A stretch of 64,000 bases of DNA. Origin: Epiperipatus broadwayi. Its lineage: Eukaryota; Onychophora; Udeonychophora; Euonychophora; Peripatidae. Below the pieces are notes generated by a model. It ran no database searches. It worked only from the letters and a program-made list of their open reading frames with translations, and was not told the origin of the DNA. Positions 1 through 11,848 of this stretch are shown piece after piece. The position numbers and the translations under genes are program-made. The stretch is from assembly GCA_028023455.1 (NCBI GenBank), contig JAQFVV010000042.1, positions 7,835,922 to 7,899,921 of the forward strand. The letters are read 5' to 3'. The stretch's first letter is position 1. Each line of letters begins with the position of its first letter.

Positions 1-650
1 GCACATTTATGCTCATTATGTAATTTTAATGTAAGTTATAGTTAATGTTATCATTCTTGTAAGATTTAACTTGTAGCAAATCTCATAGGAATGGCATACC
101 ATAATTAAGACACGATTAGACCATAGACAATAATATTAATTTGCAATAACTTAAAATTAAATGATTTCAAGTGCATAAAGATGAGACCTTGCATCTACTC
201 TGGCTTATCATTGTAAAACACTTGTGCATGTAGAATCCCAATGCACTTCCACTTTGTATTGACTTATATTTTAATAATTAAATATCTTAAAACTTATTAT
301 AGTGTTTAGTGTGCTATTCACCATTCATTCTAAATCGTATTGAAATCTACTTTAATTTATTGTTAGTTATTAATATATGCATTATTAGCCAGTCATATAT
401 GTGTGTGTTAGCTAATTTCTTAATAATTTATTCATAATTCCCTGAATCTCATACTCCACCCTTTGTTACTGGCATGTGAATTAAAAGAGGTTGAGTGTAA
501 CCTCCGATCTATCATCCATAGGGTAGTAAATCAAGGAGCATTGGTGGAGGAACTGAGATATGATCTGATTTGAGATCTCAACCCCTCAGCTGGGATAATT
601 TGCCAAAACTCTGGATTTTGTTGCGTGAATGAACAAATCTTACTGTTACA
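1..650 (+). repeat. LTR-like interspersed repeat, copy 1 (cut by window edge)
   Basis: This stretch aligns along its whole length with 22212-22863, with scattered substitutions and short indels. The best conserved block is about 430-620, around the words CTCATACTCCACCCTTTG and CCAAAACTCT. Both copies stop at the same terminal word CTGTTACA, after which they are unrelated. A shared end in CA, and its similarity to the GACTGTTACA end of the LTRs at 14.3-21.5 kb, suggests a solo LTR of a related family in the opposite orientation. The left end lies outside the window. No open reading frame of note is present. An LTR identity is inferred from the ends only; it could be another repeat type. Confidence 0.55.
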
Positions 651-971
651 ATATAAAGAAAAATTTTTTTAAAATAATTTATGGAATAATAGATTAAGAA
701 GTGTACAGTGAATATATATTATAAGGCTATTACAATTGTAAATAAGTTGAGACTTTTTAATTATCTGAGGATTTTCACCTTTGCATGGAGTAATTTATCA
801 AGCAAGCTAAAATAACCTAGAATTTTTTATATATGGTTAGCTATAGTGGTAATGATATATATATATGATTTTATTTCAGTTAATTAAATATATAGAATAT
901 ATATATTCCACAATTAATGGGTAAACTGTTATCAGTTCTAAAAGGAAGGTAAAAATTATTTAGTATTGGAT

Positions 972-1616
972 CATAAGGACTTGAACTTAGACCTTCAAAC
1001 TCCCCCAGCTATCCAAACCATCTTATACAACTGATACATATGATCACATATATGTGAAAAAGATCAATGATCTCCAATATATATATAATCACTGCTCAGT
1101 TTATATTAAGATAGCAAATCTTCATACTTTATGAACAAGCTTCAGTCTTCTCCATTCTCCAACTCTTCATCCATCCAATGTCAATATTATATTGTCATAC
1201 CCATGTTGACCTTCAGTCAGTCTAACCTCTCACATATAGGATCTTAATATGTCCATTTAATTATACAAAAGAGGGGCAGGTAGAATATGACAATAATATT
1301 GGCATCAACAAGGGCTTTGAACATTTCTTCCTTGGATTTTCAATGATATGGATGGCTGAACAGTTGGAAAATGGAGAAGACTGAAGCTTGTCCATTAAAG
1401 TTTGAAGATTTGCTATCTTAATATAAACTGAGCAGTGATTGTATATATGTGGAGAAGTTGATGTGGACTGACTGACGAGTGCTAATTGAGCACAAAATAT
1501 GTATATTGGAGATTATTGACTTTTTCACATTTATGTGGTCATGTGTTTTAGTTGTATAAGATGGAGTGGATAGCTGTGGGGAGTTTGAAAGTCTGACTTC
1601 AATTCCTTATAATTAC
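972..1616. mobile_element. Fold-back retroposon with tRNA-like ends (family 2)
   Basis: The two halves are inverted copies of each other: about 972-1210 matches the complement of about 1290-1616, with a centre near 1250. The left arm lacks roughly 50 bases that the right arm has around 1445-1500. Close to each outer end is a tRNA-like stretch with a box B-like word; the left arm reads GTTCAAGTCC on the minus strand near 980-990. The element is bracketed by an imperfect direct repeat, 958-971 (ATTTAGTATTGGAT) and 1617-1629 (ATTTAGTATGGAT), which I read as a target-site duplication with one indel. Related copies lie at 10692-10870, 44765-44915 and 45131-45225. No protein is encoded. Confidence 0.65.
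1472..1506 (+). ncRNA. Hammerhead-ribozyme-like core (decayed)
   Basis: CTGACGA (1472-1478) is followed directly by a perfect 5-bp stem GTGCT/AGCAC with loop AATTG (1479-1493). Next comes AAAA where a hammerhead needs GAAA, and then a short hairpin ATA-TGTA-TAT ending in T. This is the order of a hammerhead core: CUGANGA, stem II, GAAA, stem III, UH. One catalytic position (G12) is changed here and a convincing stem I is not visible, so this copy is probably inactive. Two related copies at 44.9 and 45.2 kb keep GAAA. Confidence 0.4.
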
Positions 1617-2008
1617 ATTTAGTATGGATAATATGCATGTATTTAAATATTAGTTTGGCTCAATAAAATTAATCATATATGAATGTGTACACGGTATAAG
1701 TTTGATAGTATATCTTTAGTTCAAATTAATTAAAAATAAGAACAAGAACTTGGCTTCTGGATTTACAATATACTGATGCATATGCTAGTTCAAAGGGTAA
1801 GTTACTGCATGTTTTTAAAGATTTTAATGTGTTTTTATAAAGACTTTATTTAATAAATAATATTGAATAATATTGGGGGAGGGGGGACCTCAGGTGCTTT
1901 ATCATTCAGTGACTAAAGAATTGATTATCAATGTAAGAAAGTAAATCAGTCTAATTAGTTTTTTTTTTTTAAGAAGATAGGAGCTTAAATTTCGAGATAC
2001 TAGGTTAA

Positions 2009-2088
2009 GCGTTGGTGGTCGGAGTGGTCAGCACGGCGCTTCCCGGCCGATGCTCAATTTGACACATGAAAAAAAAGAAAAAAAGAGA
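2009..2088 (+). mobile_element. tRNA-derived SINE, internally deleted copy
   Basis: This is a GC-rich island in AT-rich DNA. It begins like the SINE at 2361 (TTGGTGGTCGGAGTGGTCAGC, shared with small changes) and rejoins it at CCCGGCCGATGCT before an A-rich tail. About 35 bases between the box A and box B regions are missing relative to the 2361 copy. Without a complete box B the internal pol III promoter is probably broken. Confidence 0.65.
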
Positions 2089-2360
2089 TACAACACATAT
2101 TTTCATTATGTTTTGTCTTACATTTAACACTATTTCATAATGATATAATTATTTTAACTATACTAAGCGTAAACAGGGCTTTGAGAGCATTGACTGAAAA
2201 TAGAATGCAATGGAGAGCTGCAATTAATAAGGAGTTGATTTTCTCTGGGGGGAGGGAACATTTGCTGAAAAAGATATTAAAAGATAGCATTACACAAATC
2301 TAGTTCATTCAATTGTGCATAATGAAATTATGCATATAAAAGATAATAATGCTCTTTATC

Positions 2361-2471
2361 TTTGCATTGGTGGTCGAGAGGTCAGCGCGACTGCCTTGCA
2401 CTTGCAGGCAGTTGCCCGGGTTGCGGGGTCGCGTCCCGGCCGATGCTATGACACTTTAAAAAAAAAAAAAA
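2361..2471 (+). mobile_element. tRNA-derived SINE, intact-looking copy
   Basis: A GC-rich head of about 90 bases resembles a leucine/serine-type tRNA. It has a box A-like word near GGTCGAGAGGTCAGCG, a long variable-arm-like segment, and a box B-like word GGGTCGCGTCCC, followed by a poly(A) tail. It is flanked by a perfect 10-bp direct repeat GCTCTTTATC at 2351-2360 and 2472-2481, the target-site duplication expected for LINE-driven insertion. Other copies are at 2009 and 33639. Confidence 0.8.
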
Positions 2472-2481
2472 GCTCTTTATC

Positions 2482-5400
2482 ATTATCAATTGTGTGAAGG
2501 ATTTAAATATATGCTACCATTTGTATATATTTTTATCATTATAATTAATACGCCAATATACATAGGCAAAGCTGCAAATAATTGATTTTTATTTTTGTAC
2601 ATCTTATTGTTTGTATTAAATAAAGTTCATAACAAATTAAAAATATATAACTAGCTATTAAACTTATGAATAATATTAATCAACTAACAGTGAAAGTAAG
2701 ATTCTTTTAGATAGTATATAAATATCTATCTATTAATTAATAATTCATATAATACTTAAAAAACTTTTAATTGTTTGAGAGTTGGATTTTTTTTTTTAAT
2801 TTAAAAATAATTGCAGATTTTTAAGTCATCTTGTTTATTAATAATTTATATCAATTATTTATTCATATCAAATAATCTACTTTCTTATCTAATTATATCT
2901 TTTTGAAACAACTTGCATAAGTATAAAATAAAGATATAATGATAAAATAATATTTAAATAGTCATCGCCAAAACAAAAAAATGTTCAAACAGCTCTTCAT
3001 GTAACAGTGGAGAAGATGTTATCAGACTTGGCAATTTGCATTTTCTATCTTTGATTTGTTTTTTAGCTTGAAATATCTAGATACCCTCTGATTAGTACCG
3101 TATTATATGATAGCTGTATTAGTTATGGACCAGATTTCAGAAAGAAAAATTCGATACTTACATATTAGTCCGGCAGTGATAAAAGTCGCCTGCACAAACA
3201 AATGTGTATATAAAGGCCGAATTAAATACGTTTACAATCTTCTAAAAAGGAAATGAATTAATTTTGTAAGTGAATATTATATAATATTCTGATAAGGAGA
3301 AAGTTATTACTCAAAATGTTGGTTTTGCTGCTAATTTTACGGCCATGATATCACTCTTTATACATGATATCACTCTTTATGTCTACAATTTGGACAAACA
3401 ATGGAGGGTTTTTGTTCAGGATTGTTGAAAGAGAGTAGCTATTCTGTTCACCACGATGATGCTAAGAATCAACATTTTGTAAGTGGACAGAATTGCGTGG
3501 TTAAGCATACATATATATTTTTGGTTTGGTTACTATTTGTAATAAATTTAGATTGTTAAAAATTCACTTGTTAAAAGATCTTTTCAAATAAATATTGCTG
3601 TACTAATAGGTATGTGAAATTTCATTGCCAGATATAATAAGTAAGTAAGAAAAATTCTAATGCTTAAAATTTGAATAAATTTTCAAACTTTACCCAGCCT
3701 ATATTTGAATTAAGGTCATAGATGTGACAAGCAAATACATTATGCACCAATAAAATGTAAAAAAAAAAAAAAAGATGTATAATTTGCTTAAGTTATTTTA
3801 AATTTTCTTAGTATAAAAATTACATATTAAAATGTGCTTTACCTTATTAAGTTTGTTATTAGCATATCCATTTGGTTGGATTCTTTTATCAGATATTTGC
3901 ATTCACAAGTGGTTGGTTGTTAGCTAAATAGCTTTGAATTATTAGTTTCACAAATGGTTACAGTAGCTTAAAGATTGTAATTGTTGCTCAGAATTGATAA
4001 GAAGTGAAGACATTTCATCCTTGGAACATTGGCAAATCCTGACATTTTTTAGTTCACATTAGTTGTAAAAGTGAACATTGCAAATGGGGTTCAGTGTGGA
4101 TTTATCAAATGACTGTACTTCTTTTATCAATGTGATATTAATTTGTACTGCCACAGCCACTCTTTTCTGCAAGATATCTTAGTTGGGAGACTTCCCAAAA
4201 TTGTTGAGAAGACATTGCAAATTTTATTCTGTATAATCCACCCACATGGTAGTTTTTAATTTAGCCTTCCATGGTATTGTTTCTATTAATACCAATATAC
4301 CAAATTATTTTATTGTTTAAAAATTGAATATGGTTTTGGAAAATATTTTTCAGTTCAGGTAGTGGTTATTTGAATGATCTAAAATCTTATATAGCATATT
4401 CCACAAGTTTTTTTTTCTTGAATTAGAATTCTTCTGTGGGAAGTATGTTATAGGTAAAATCAAAGTTTTATCATTCTTAAATTTTTGACAAAATTTCAGG
4501 ACTAACATTGGTAGTGTTAAATTTTTGAATTATATTTTTATAATTTTCAATAGATATTTCATTTGAATTGGATTGATTTATCAAAGATATATAATTTTCT
4601 TTTACATTGGCTAGATTTAAAAAATCACTAATATTTTGCTACCTTAATTTGATCATTTCAAAGTCTACATCATTAATATTTTTCTAAAAGAAACTTGGGC
4701 ACAGTTGGATTCAGGTATTTACATTCCATTTTAAATTTAGTGAGTTAAATACTGCAAATCGATATTATGAAACAACACAGGGATAATTAATTGATCAATT
4801 TAAAAATTCTTATTTTGGGGGGAAGGGATTTATTACAAAACTATTATTCAATACCAACTTATTAATTTATTATAAATTCATTGTTTAATTTTAAACTCAC
4901 TTATTATTTGTTATAAGCAGTTCAAAGTTTTAGTATTATTTATCTTTTCAATTTCTTATTTGATTTTGAGAAAAAATATGATCAATTGTAAGTTTTCTTT
5001 TGAAAATTGATTTCTTAAAAAATAATAATTCAATTCATTTTATTCTATGAAGTAAACACAAAGTATATTACAATTATTTGAATATTCCAAACAAATAAAA
5101 TCTTGTGCAAGGAGCTTTCAGGTAAATGTTAACAACAACAACAACAACAAAAAAAAAATATATAGCAAAAGATAAAAAAAAATAGTTTTAAAAATAAAAA
5201 AATAAAAAATATATAAATAGGAATGTAAATAGATAACAAAATTAATATAACAATAATAATAATGAATAATTCAAATTTTAGGTTTTAGAAAAATATTTTA
5301 ATAATGAAGAACACACAGTTTTTTTAAAAAAATTAATTTATAAAAATTTAAAAAAAAAGGATTTATTGTAATACATGAATATATATATTAACTATTTAAA

Positions 5401-5560
5401 TACCTACATTTTACATAAGTAAAATAGGCTAAATCTTAAATTTATCAATAAGTTATCCCAATATTGGTTCATGATTTTGTCTGACAGTCTTTTAAAGAAT
5501 CTGTTAAAGAAAAAATGGTTGGAGATACCTGAATCCATTGGTACTTTATATAAATATAAT
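2482..5560. other. AT-rich DNA without recognised genes
   Basis: About 3 kb of low-GC sequence with many homopolymer runs and no convincing coding stretch on either strand. Small features are a tandem duplication of CATGATATCACTCTTTAT around 3344-3380 and an AAC microsatellite near 5130-5150. The 3950-4260 stretch has slightly higher complexity but I could not assign it. Confidence 0.6.
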
Positions 5561-7881
5561 TAGGATGACCATAATTAGGATGACCATACATCCCATTTTG
5601 AACAGGACAGTCTCGTTTTTATACTGTCCCATCTTTTTGATAAAAAGAACATTTTGTCCCATTTTTTAATCAAATCAAGATATTTTTGCTATATATAATA
5701 ATTTAGTGCTTACAATTATTTTTAACTAAAAATTGTAATGAAGTAAAATTATAAATACATATTACATATTTTGTAAAATGCCAAGACAGCAAATTGCAAT
5801 TAACCTACCTTGCTTTGCCTCAGTGAGAGTGAGGGAGTTGTCTTGCGCTTGTAGTATATTATTAGCATTGTTCAAAAAAGCTTTTTAACCCTATAAATGT
5901 CCCAAAGATTTATGCAGTTTCAATGATGATCTCCAAAAAGAATTTCCTTTATTAAATTGGATAAATTGTATAGTAATGGAACAAAAGTAGTATGTTCACA
6001 TCGTAATGTTCATTTCCCCATTTTTCATGGAGGCAGAAGCAACATCAACTAACATTTATAGAGTCAGAAACACAAAAATGCTGCAAAAATGGTAGCTTCA
6101 TCTAAAAATATTAACTCATTTATGGTAAGAACCTTTAATGATAGTGAAAGTGATAAAATTGCAGCAGCTGAAGTGCTGTTTGCTTTTCATATTGTATATC
6201 ATGGCCAAAGTTTTTGTACAAATGATTGCTTGTTAACCCTCATAAAAAAATTCATGAACTGAATTTTTTTTCAATTCACACCAAATTGAAAGCAATACTT
6301 GTAAATGTTTTGTTACCATACATATTGGACAAAGTAAGAGAAGATTTGAACAAAATAAAAAGCCTTACAATAAGTGTTGATGCTTCAAATAAAAAAGACA
6401 AAACTTTTTCCAGTTGTTGTATGTTACTTTTTGTCAAACTCTGGTGTTCAGAACAAAATTATCGACTTTATTTCTTTGCCTGATGAAACATCCAACCTGC
6501 AGTGTGCTATGTTGAAGAAGGTATGTGACAAATTTGCCTTGAGAAACAAAATTGTTGCTTTGTGTGCAGATAACCCAAACACCAACTTTGATGGTTACAA
6601 TGGAATGGGGAAAAAATAATGTATGGAGGAAATTGGAAAATGAGTTGGACAGATCTATTATTGGTATTGGTTGTGGGGTGCAAATTGTACATAATTGTTT
6701 CCAAAGTGCAGTTGTTTACCATTCCATATAGAATATTTCACAGTAAAACTATATAATTATTTTCATATATACACAGTATGAACTGAAGAACTAAAGAACT
6801 TTTGTGACTTTGCAGGAAATAGTTGTCTTAGATTAATGGAACATGGGAACACCAGATTTTTATTTTTGGGTCTTTTAATTCAGCAAATTATAAGTATGTT
6901 TGATTGATTTTGTTCTTATTTTCCATCTCAAGACAAATGTACAGTTATGCTGCAAAAATTATTTCAAGACCCTTGTTTAAAATTGTGGTTATCATTTGCA
7001 AGAGATCAGTTATCTACATTTCAATCTTACATTAAAATAATCATAAGAGATAAAATTTCAGTTACAGAAGTTGCCATTCAGATTGAAAATCTTGTAAATA
7101 ATTTAAGTGGCAGAAAAAAGTAAAAATTTATAATTGTTGATGTCACGGTCGCAGTTGAAAATGTTAGTAGATTTGGGTGAAATTATTGAGTTGAAATTTT
7201 TTGAGATAGTTAACAATTTTTATGATATAAATTTAAAATATATGAATAAGTGGAAATACAGTTTAAGAGATACTGGCAAATTTGAATGGGTATTACTAAA
7301 GAAGATACCTGAATAAAAAGAAATACAAAACAGCATAAGCAAAAAATTAATAAAACACAATAGATTATCATAAAAAGTATAATTGAGAGTTAAATAATTG
7401 AAATAAAGAAAATATTTCTGTTTTTGGAAGATGGACACAGATTTTTATTGAAATTAGGGGAAAACAGCCAGACTCCCAATCTTTTCAAAATATTGTTGAG
7501 TTTATTCTTTGCATTCATGGATCAACAGTAGCTGTTGAAAGAATATTTTCTGTTATGAACAGTATATGGACAAGTGAAAAATCAAGACTAAGTGTTGACG
7601 TAATGATGGCAATTCTAATTGTTAGACAAAATTGTTCTATCGAGTGTGACAAAATTTATGAGAAAATTATAAAAAAATAAAAATTTTCTAGAAAAAGTTT
7701 AGATCTTCAGAAAAATATTCTTGGTATAACTCTGAAATATTTCCTTCTATGTCTCAACATTATTAACAATGGTAAGAATAAACATTAAAATTTTTTTTTA
7801 TTTACATCATATAACATATTATTTTGTCTCGTTTTTGGAATCTAAATGTCCGTTTTTGATCTCACAAAATGTAGTCACTTA
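5561..7881 (+). mobile_element. Decayed hAT-superfamily DNA transposon
   Basis: The left end reads TAGGATGACCATACATCCCA and the right end, on the opposite strand, TAAGTGACTACATTTTG, an imperfect terminal inverted repeat. Flanking 8-mers AATATAAT (5553-5560) and TATATAAT (7882-7889) agree at 7 of 8 positions, consistent with the 8-bp duplication typical of hAT insertions, though in very AT-rich DNA. The first 16 bases of the left end are repeated in tandem (5561-5576, then 5577 on). The interior carries a broken transposase on the plus strand. Confidence 0.65.
6087..7680 (+). pseudogene. hAT-type transposase pseudogene
   Basis: Translated plus-strand fragments in several frames match the general pattern of a hAT transposase family common in animal genomes. 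In order they are: an N-terminal block with KIAAAEVLFAFHIVYHGQSF near 6150-6220; a block with a TNFDGYNG-like motif near 6585-6610; and a C-terminal dimerisation region with AVERIFSVMNSIWTSEKSRL near 7530-7600. In an intact enzyme this protein cuts and pastes the element by binding its terminal repeats in the nucleus. Here it is interrupted by many stops and frameshifts and cannot make a functional enzyme. The longest open pieces are only 80-85 codons (6226-6483, 6374-6619). The family assignment rests on motif order, not on a database search. Confidence 0.7.
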
Positions 7882-7889
7882 TATATAAT

Positions 7890-8767
7890 ATTTAAATACT
7901 TATATATATAACAAGCCCTGAAAAGAAATTTCTTTATAGAGTGGAATTTACTCTCTCCATTGGTGAATTTTTCAGTCTTTACTTTTAAGTAAATATTACT
8001 GTAAAAAATTAAAATAATAGAAACTGAATTTTCAGTTGAATGTTTTTGATAAAATGCCACAATGATTACTACTACAAATACTAATATTATTGTTGCTACT
8101 CCTCCACCTCTTCTCTTTCTTCTATTCATTTTCTTCTCCTTTTTCTCTTTTGCCTGTTTTCTTTTCCTCCTCTTTTTCCTTCTTAGTCTTTTTTTTTTAC
8201 CATCACTACTACTGCTACTACTATTAAAAGAAATGTTTATTGATTTGAATAAATTAGTTACATTGGATTTCAATTTAAAAACGAAATAAATACTTTTGAT
8301 TATAGAAAATAATTTTCAAGATTAAATACATCATAGTAATAAAGGGGAAAATATATGCAAAACTTTAAACAAAATGATATGATAATTGTTAAAAGGTTTT
8401 AGTAGATGCTTAGAAATTATAGTGGTGCAGACAAAGTGAGCAAGCTACCACTACTACTATTACCTTTACTACTAATAATAATTATTTTATTAAAATCTTT
8501 TATACATTTCTATTGATAAATCATATTAATACATTATTTACAGCAATTTATATGATTAATATTTTACAAATGAAAAATCTTATATTCACAGTAGTGGAGG
8601 TAAAGAGATCAAACTCCATGTAGCTGGAAATATATCCATAGATGAAAGACTGATTTTTTATGATAATTTTTGATAATTTGTTTTGAAAAATGGATTTTAG
8701 CCTTCATGATTTTGGATTGAAAACAAAATGACATCTCAAAAACCAAAGATTGAAAATGAAATACGTA
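7890..8767. other. AT-rich DNA with a pyrimidine-rich low-complexity tract
   Basis: Between about 8060 and 8230 the plus strand is a run of CT-rich and CTA-rich simple sequence; open frames on both strands there (7875-8273 minus, 8062-8289 plus) are composition artefacts. Short ACT/ATT trinucleotide runs follow near 8445-8490. No gene seen. Confidence 0.6.
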
Positions 8768-9790
8768 CTAACTAATCTGAGGGAAAAGTTTCTTTTTAAT
8801 ATTTTCAATGAGATTAATTTTAGGAATTTGAGAGCAAATGATTGTTGAGATTAGTTGTTGATATGTTTGTAGAGTGGAACATGTATAGCAGCAATCTGTA
8901 TAGAGGAAATTTTCTATAGTTTTCTTATCTCTTCCACTAAATCCACATATAACATCAATATTTGCACATGCCATTTTATTGGCTATGAATGCATTTGTTG
9001 GCAAAGCTTTGAGATTAATTTTAATTAAAAAATCTAAATATTTAGGTTCCAAGGGTCAATATTTATATTTTTGTATTATGTATCTGTTTGTTATAGTGAG
9101 TAGTGACAGGGATATCTATTGATTTGCTATGTTAATAATCTAATAAAATGCCCAATACGAGATCTTATTGGAAAAGGATAATTAGTGACTTTGTATGTAT
9201 GGAAATATTATCAGAGCTTTTTAATATATTTGTTTTCCATTAGATGTAGTGTATCTGTGAGTGTGCTAGTGAAATAGGACTTGATGTTAAGGAAGAAGTT
9301 AATAGGTCTTGTAAGCTTCATTAATAGTTCTGTATATAAGATTTAGTCAAAATGTAATGAGGAGACAGACCATTGTGCTTTAAATGTTTCTGCATGTTTT
9401 TAATGCTAATAAAAACGATTTTCTCCTTTCCCTCTCCCAAATTAATTTTATGCACATTGAATTAATTTTATTTATGAATGAGTTAGTATATTTTATGATT
9501 AGAGCATTATAGTTGATCTTAGAGAATACTAGCATGTTAAATAAAGATATGTAAAAAAAAAGGTAATTTTTGAGAGAGAATTAATGATTTTTTCTACTGA
9601 ATCTAAGAGCTGATTTCCAATAATTAATCTCATATCATTATATTTTTTACTGAACGGGAAACCTAGAAAGTTCAAAGGAGAAGCTTTTTTTCTGTAAGAA
9701 TGCACAATGTAGATGACTTGATTGAAAATTAAACAAGAATTAATAGAAAAGTCGTCAGGAATTAAAAAAAGAAATGGAAGAAATCTCTTA
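8768..9790 (-). pseudogene. LINE reverse transcriptase C-terminal fragment
   Basis: On the minus strand, fragments near 9780-9600 read like the region just after the reverse-transcriptase palm (for example SPLNFLGFPF). The open piece 9052-8768 contains EPKYLDFLIKINLKALPTN followed by a cysteine-rich stretch, a zinc-binding-like domain found at the C terminus of many non-LTR retrotransposon polymerases. A very similar domain occurs on the plus strand at 50.6 kb, so both are copies of one LINE family. Stops and frameshifts are numerous. In an intact element the protein copies its RNA into DNA at a nicked target. The palm domain is absent, and the sequence is probably a 5'-truncated insertion. 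Confidence 0.6.
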
Positions 9791-10691
9791 AATGGAATGT
9801 TACTACTGCTACAACTATAATATAAAAAATCTAATTACAGAGTACATTATTTAAAAAAAAGGTACAATAAAAATAAGAATACATGTATACTTGTGCATAA
9901 ATATGAACTTATGTACATACACATGTATTTATATGAACATTCTTTTATAAACTTATTAAAATTGTTTATATACATTTAATTATTATTTATTTAATGTACA
10001 ATTTCATAGCACTGTGGACCAATTATAAGTTGCATCAAAATTACATAAATAGTATAAATAGAAAAAAAATAGTCTTAAGTAGAATTATAAAAAAATCAAA
10101 GAAAAATATCAGACAGAGTATGGAAAAAAAGGAAAATAATGTAATCATAATAAATTAATGATTATATCTTCTAGTAAGAATATTATATATTTTTTATCAT
10201 TCAAATGAAATGGTTAAACATTGCAAAAATCTTTATTATAAGAGCCTGATAACCATTGAAACACTAGAGAAAATTTACGAGTATCCAAATAACAGGCTTT
10301 ATTTAATATATATATATAAAAGAAACTCATAGTTTTAACTTTTGCAGAATTGAATGTCATCAAAGTTTAACAAATTATTCAGTTACAATTTTATATAAAA
10401 ATTTTAAATCTTTTTTCCTCAAAGAAAAAATACCATGCTATTTTTATTTAACCTGAAGTATCTATAAAACTTATCTATTAATGAATAAATTTTAATTTTT
10501 CATTTGGAGTCAGGATTTCAAACAATGGATTGATATTCAGTATGAGGAAAGACAAGAGATTTGAATAATTTATATTTGATTTGGTAATTAAACAGTTTGA
10601 CCTACCTGAAAATTATTCTCATAATTGTGGAAGCTCTATTGATTTTAAGGCAGTGTGTAATTTGCTTATACTGAATGTTTCTTGTATATTT

Positions 10692-10870
10692 AATTAGAGG
10701 GATTTGAACTGAGGATTTTTTAGTCTATTTATCTTCTCATGAAATACCCTACTGGGGATCATGTATCTTTTTCTCATGTGTGGTCATGTGTATCAGTTGT
10801 TTGAGATGGAGTGAATAATGAATAAACTGAAAAATCCCTGAGTTCAAATTCCTCTAAATATTATTAATTC
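10692..10870. repeat. Fold-back retroposon fragment (family 2)
   Basis: Two inverted arms, about 10693-10735 and 10825-10868, share GAATTTGAACTCAGGG-like sequence; the left arm is shorter. The right arm carries a tRNA-like segment on the plus strand with a box A-like word TGTATCAGTTGTTTGAG near 10790 and a box B-like word GAGTTCAAATTCC near 10845. The same arrangement is seen at 972-1616 and at 44765-44915. A target-site duplication is not clear. Confidence 0.5.
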
Positions 10871-11482
10871 CTACATGTGCATGAAAAGATCAATTATTTG
10901 TAAATTGAATGCTTATATTTTTTGAAAAAGGTTATTTTATTAATTTTAACATAATACAAGATACCAAGATAATCTAACTTATTAGAATATGATTCTACTG
11001 AACATTTGTTAATATTTATCATTTTATTGTAGTTATATCATGCAATAAAATTATGAATACCAATTTTATACAGCATTCTGTGTGATTATCCATTTGAAAA
11101 TCATGCAAACAACCATCATGATAGCATAATAAAAATGCTATAAATTAATTCCTAAGATCATCTGTATAAAATGTTAAATAGTAAAGAAACCAAAATGCCA
11201 TTCTGTGGACACCTAAATTAAAATCATATAACATAGAAATATTATTATTATATTTAATAAATGAACTAAGCAATTTAATAGCTCTACAGAGTAGCTTAAT
11301 TGGTAAAATTTTTGAAGAAAAGTATTATGATTTACTCTGTCAAAAGCCTTAGGTAAATCAAAATAAATAACATCTAATCTCTGCTTATTTTCTATAGCAT
11401 AAACAATATACTTAAAACTGATGAAAATATTTTCATTTGACTTATTTACAAAAAATCCATGTTGAACAGGAGTTAAATAATT

Positions 11483-11623
11483 ACATGATCAACTTTTCCT
11501 ATAGTCCGGGGATATTGGGTGAGTAGGCACTAAATAGGAATTTTATGCACAAACTTTCCTGCATTCATTGATTATTCTGGCTTGCACTGAGTAGCACTAC
11601 TGTATGGAGAGTTTTTCCTCTGT
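11483..11623 (-). mobile_element. Short retroposon, family 3 monomer
   Basis: This 141-bp insertion interrupts a LINE coding fragment. It is flanked by a perfect 13-bp direct repeat GAGTTAAATAATT at 11470-11482 and 11624-11636. It matches one arm of the palindromic element at 51460-51735, sharing GAGTAGGCACTA and a TATGGAGAGTTTT end. The 3' end faces left, judged by the shared ACATGATCA terminus. No box A or B is obvious, so its promoter is unknown. Confidence 0.75.
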
Positions 11624-11848
11624 GAGTTAAATAATTGTTTATATCTTCAATAATTTTATTATATATATAATACAAATAAAATGTCAATTAATTAAAAACT
11701 ATTGTAATAGCAATAAAAATAATCTGCAGAAGTATTTTCTGTTAATTCCTTAACTCTCTCCAATTGCTGTTAAATTCAAAAAACAACAAAGGAAATGTCA
11801 TCAACTCAATCCCATAAATTCTAAATTTTAGCATTAGCAGCTTGTCTA

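Larger units (their letters stand above)
10480..11660 (-). pseudogene. LINE reverse transcriptase palm and thumb fragment
   Basis: Reading the minus strand from about 11660 downward gives NNYLTPVQHGFF, split by a younger insertion at 11483-11623. It continues with YFDLPKAFDRVNH (11370-11330), which carries the first catalytic aspartate in a D-x-x-KAFD setting. A motif resembling GVPQGSILSPLLF follows near 11200-11150, then a thumb segment KLFKSLVFPHTEY near 10560. This order matches CR1/Jockey-like reverse transcriptases. Frames shift several times and a family-2 repeat lies at 10692-10870, so it is dead. It cannot be one copy with the 8768-9790 fragment, because that fragment restarts upstream of the thumb in protein order. 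Confidence 0.65.

Noticed and set aside
2168-2290. Short plus-strand reading RALRALTENRMQWRAAINKE
   Set aside because: It looks slightly protein-like but is too short and has no recognisable family or boundaries.
5120-5160. CRISPR-like or other direct-repeat array
   Set aside because: It is only an AAC microsatellite; no spaced repeat array exists in this eukaryotic window.
8062-8289. 75-codon and 132-codon overlapping frames on both strands near 8 kb
   Set aside because: They come from a pyrimidine-rich low-complexity tract, with phenylalanine/leucine or lysine/arginine runs.
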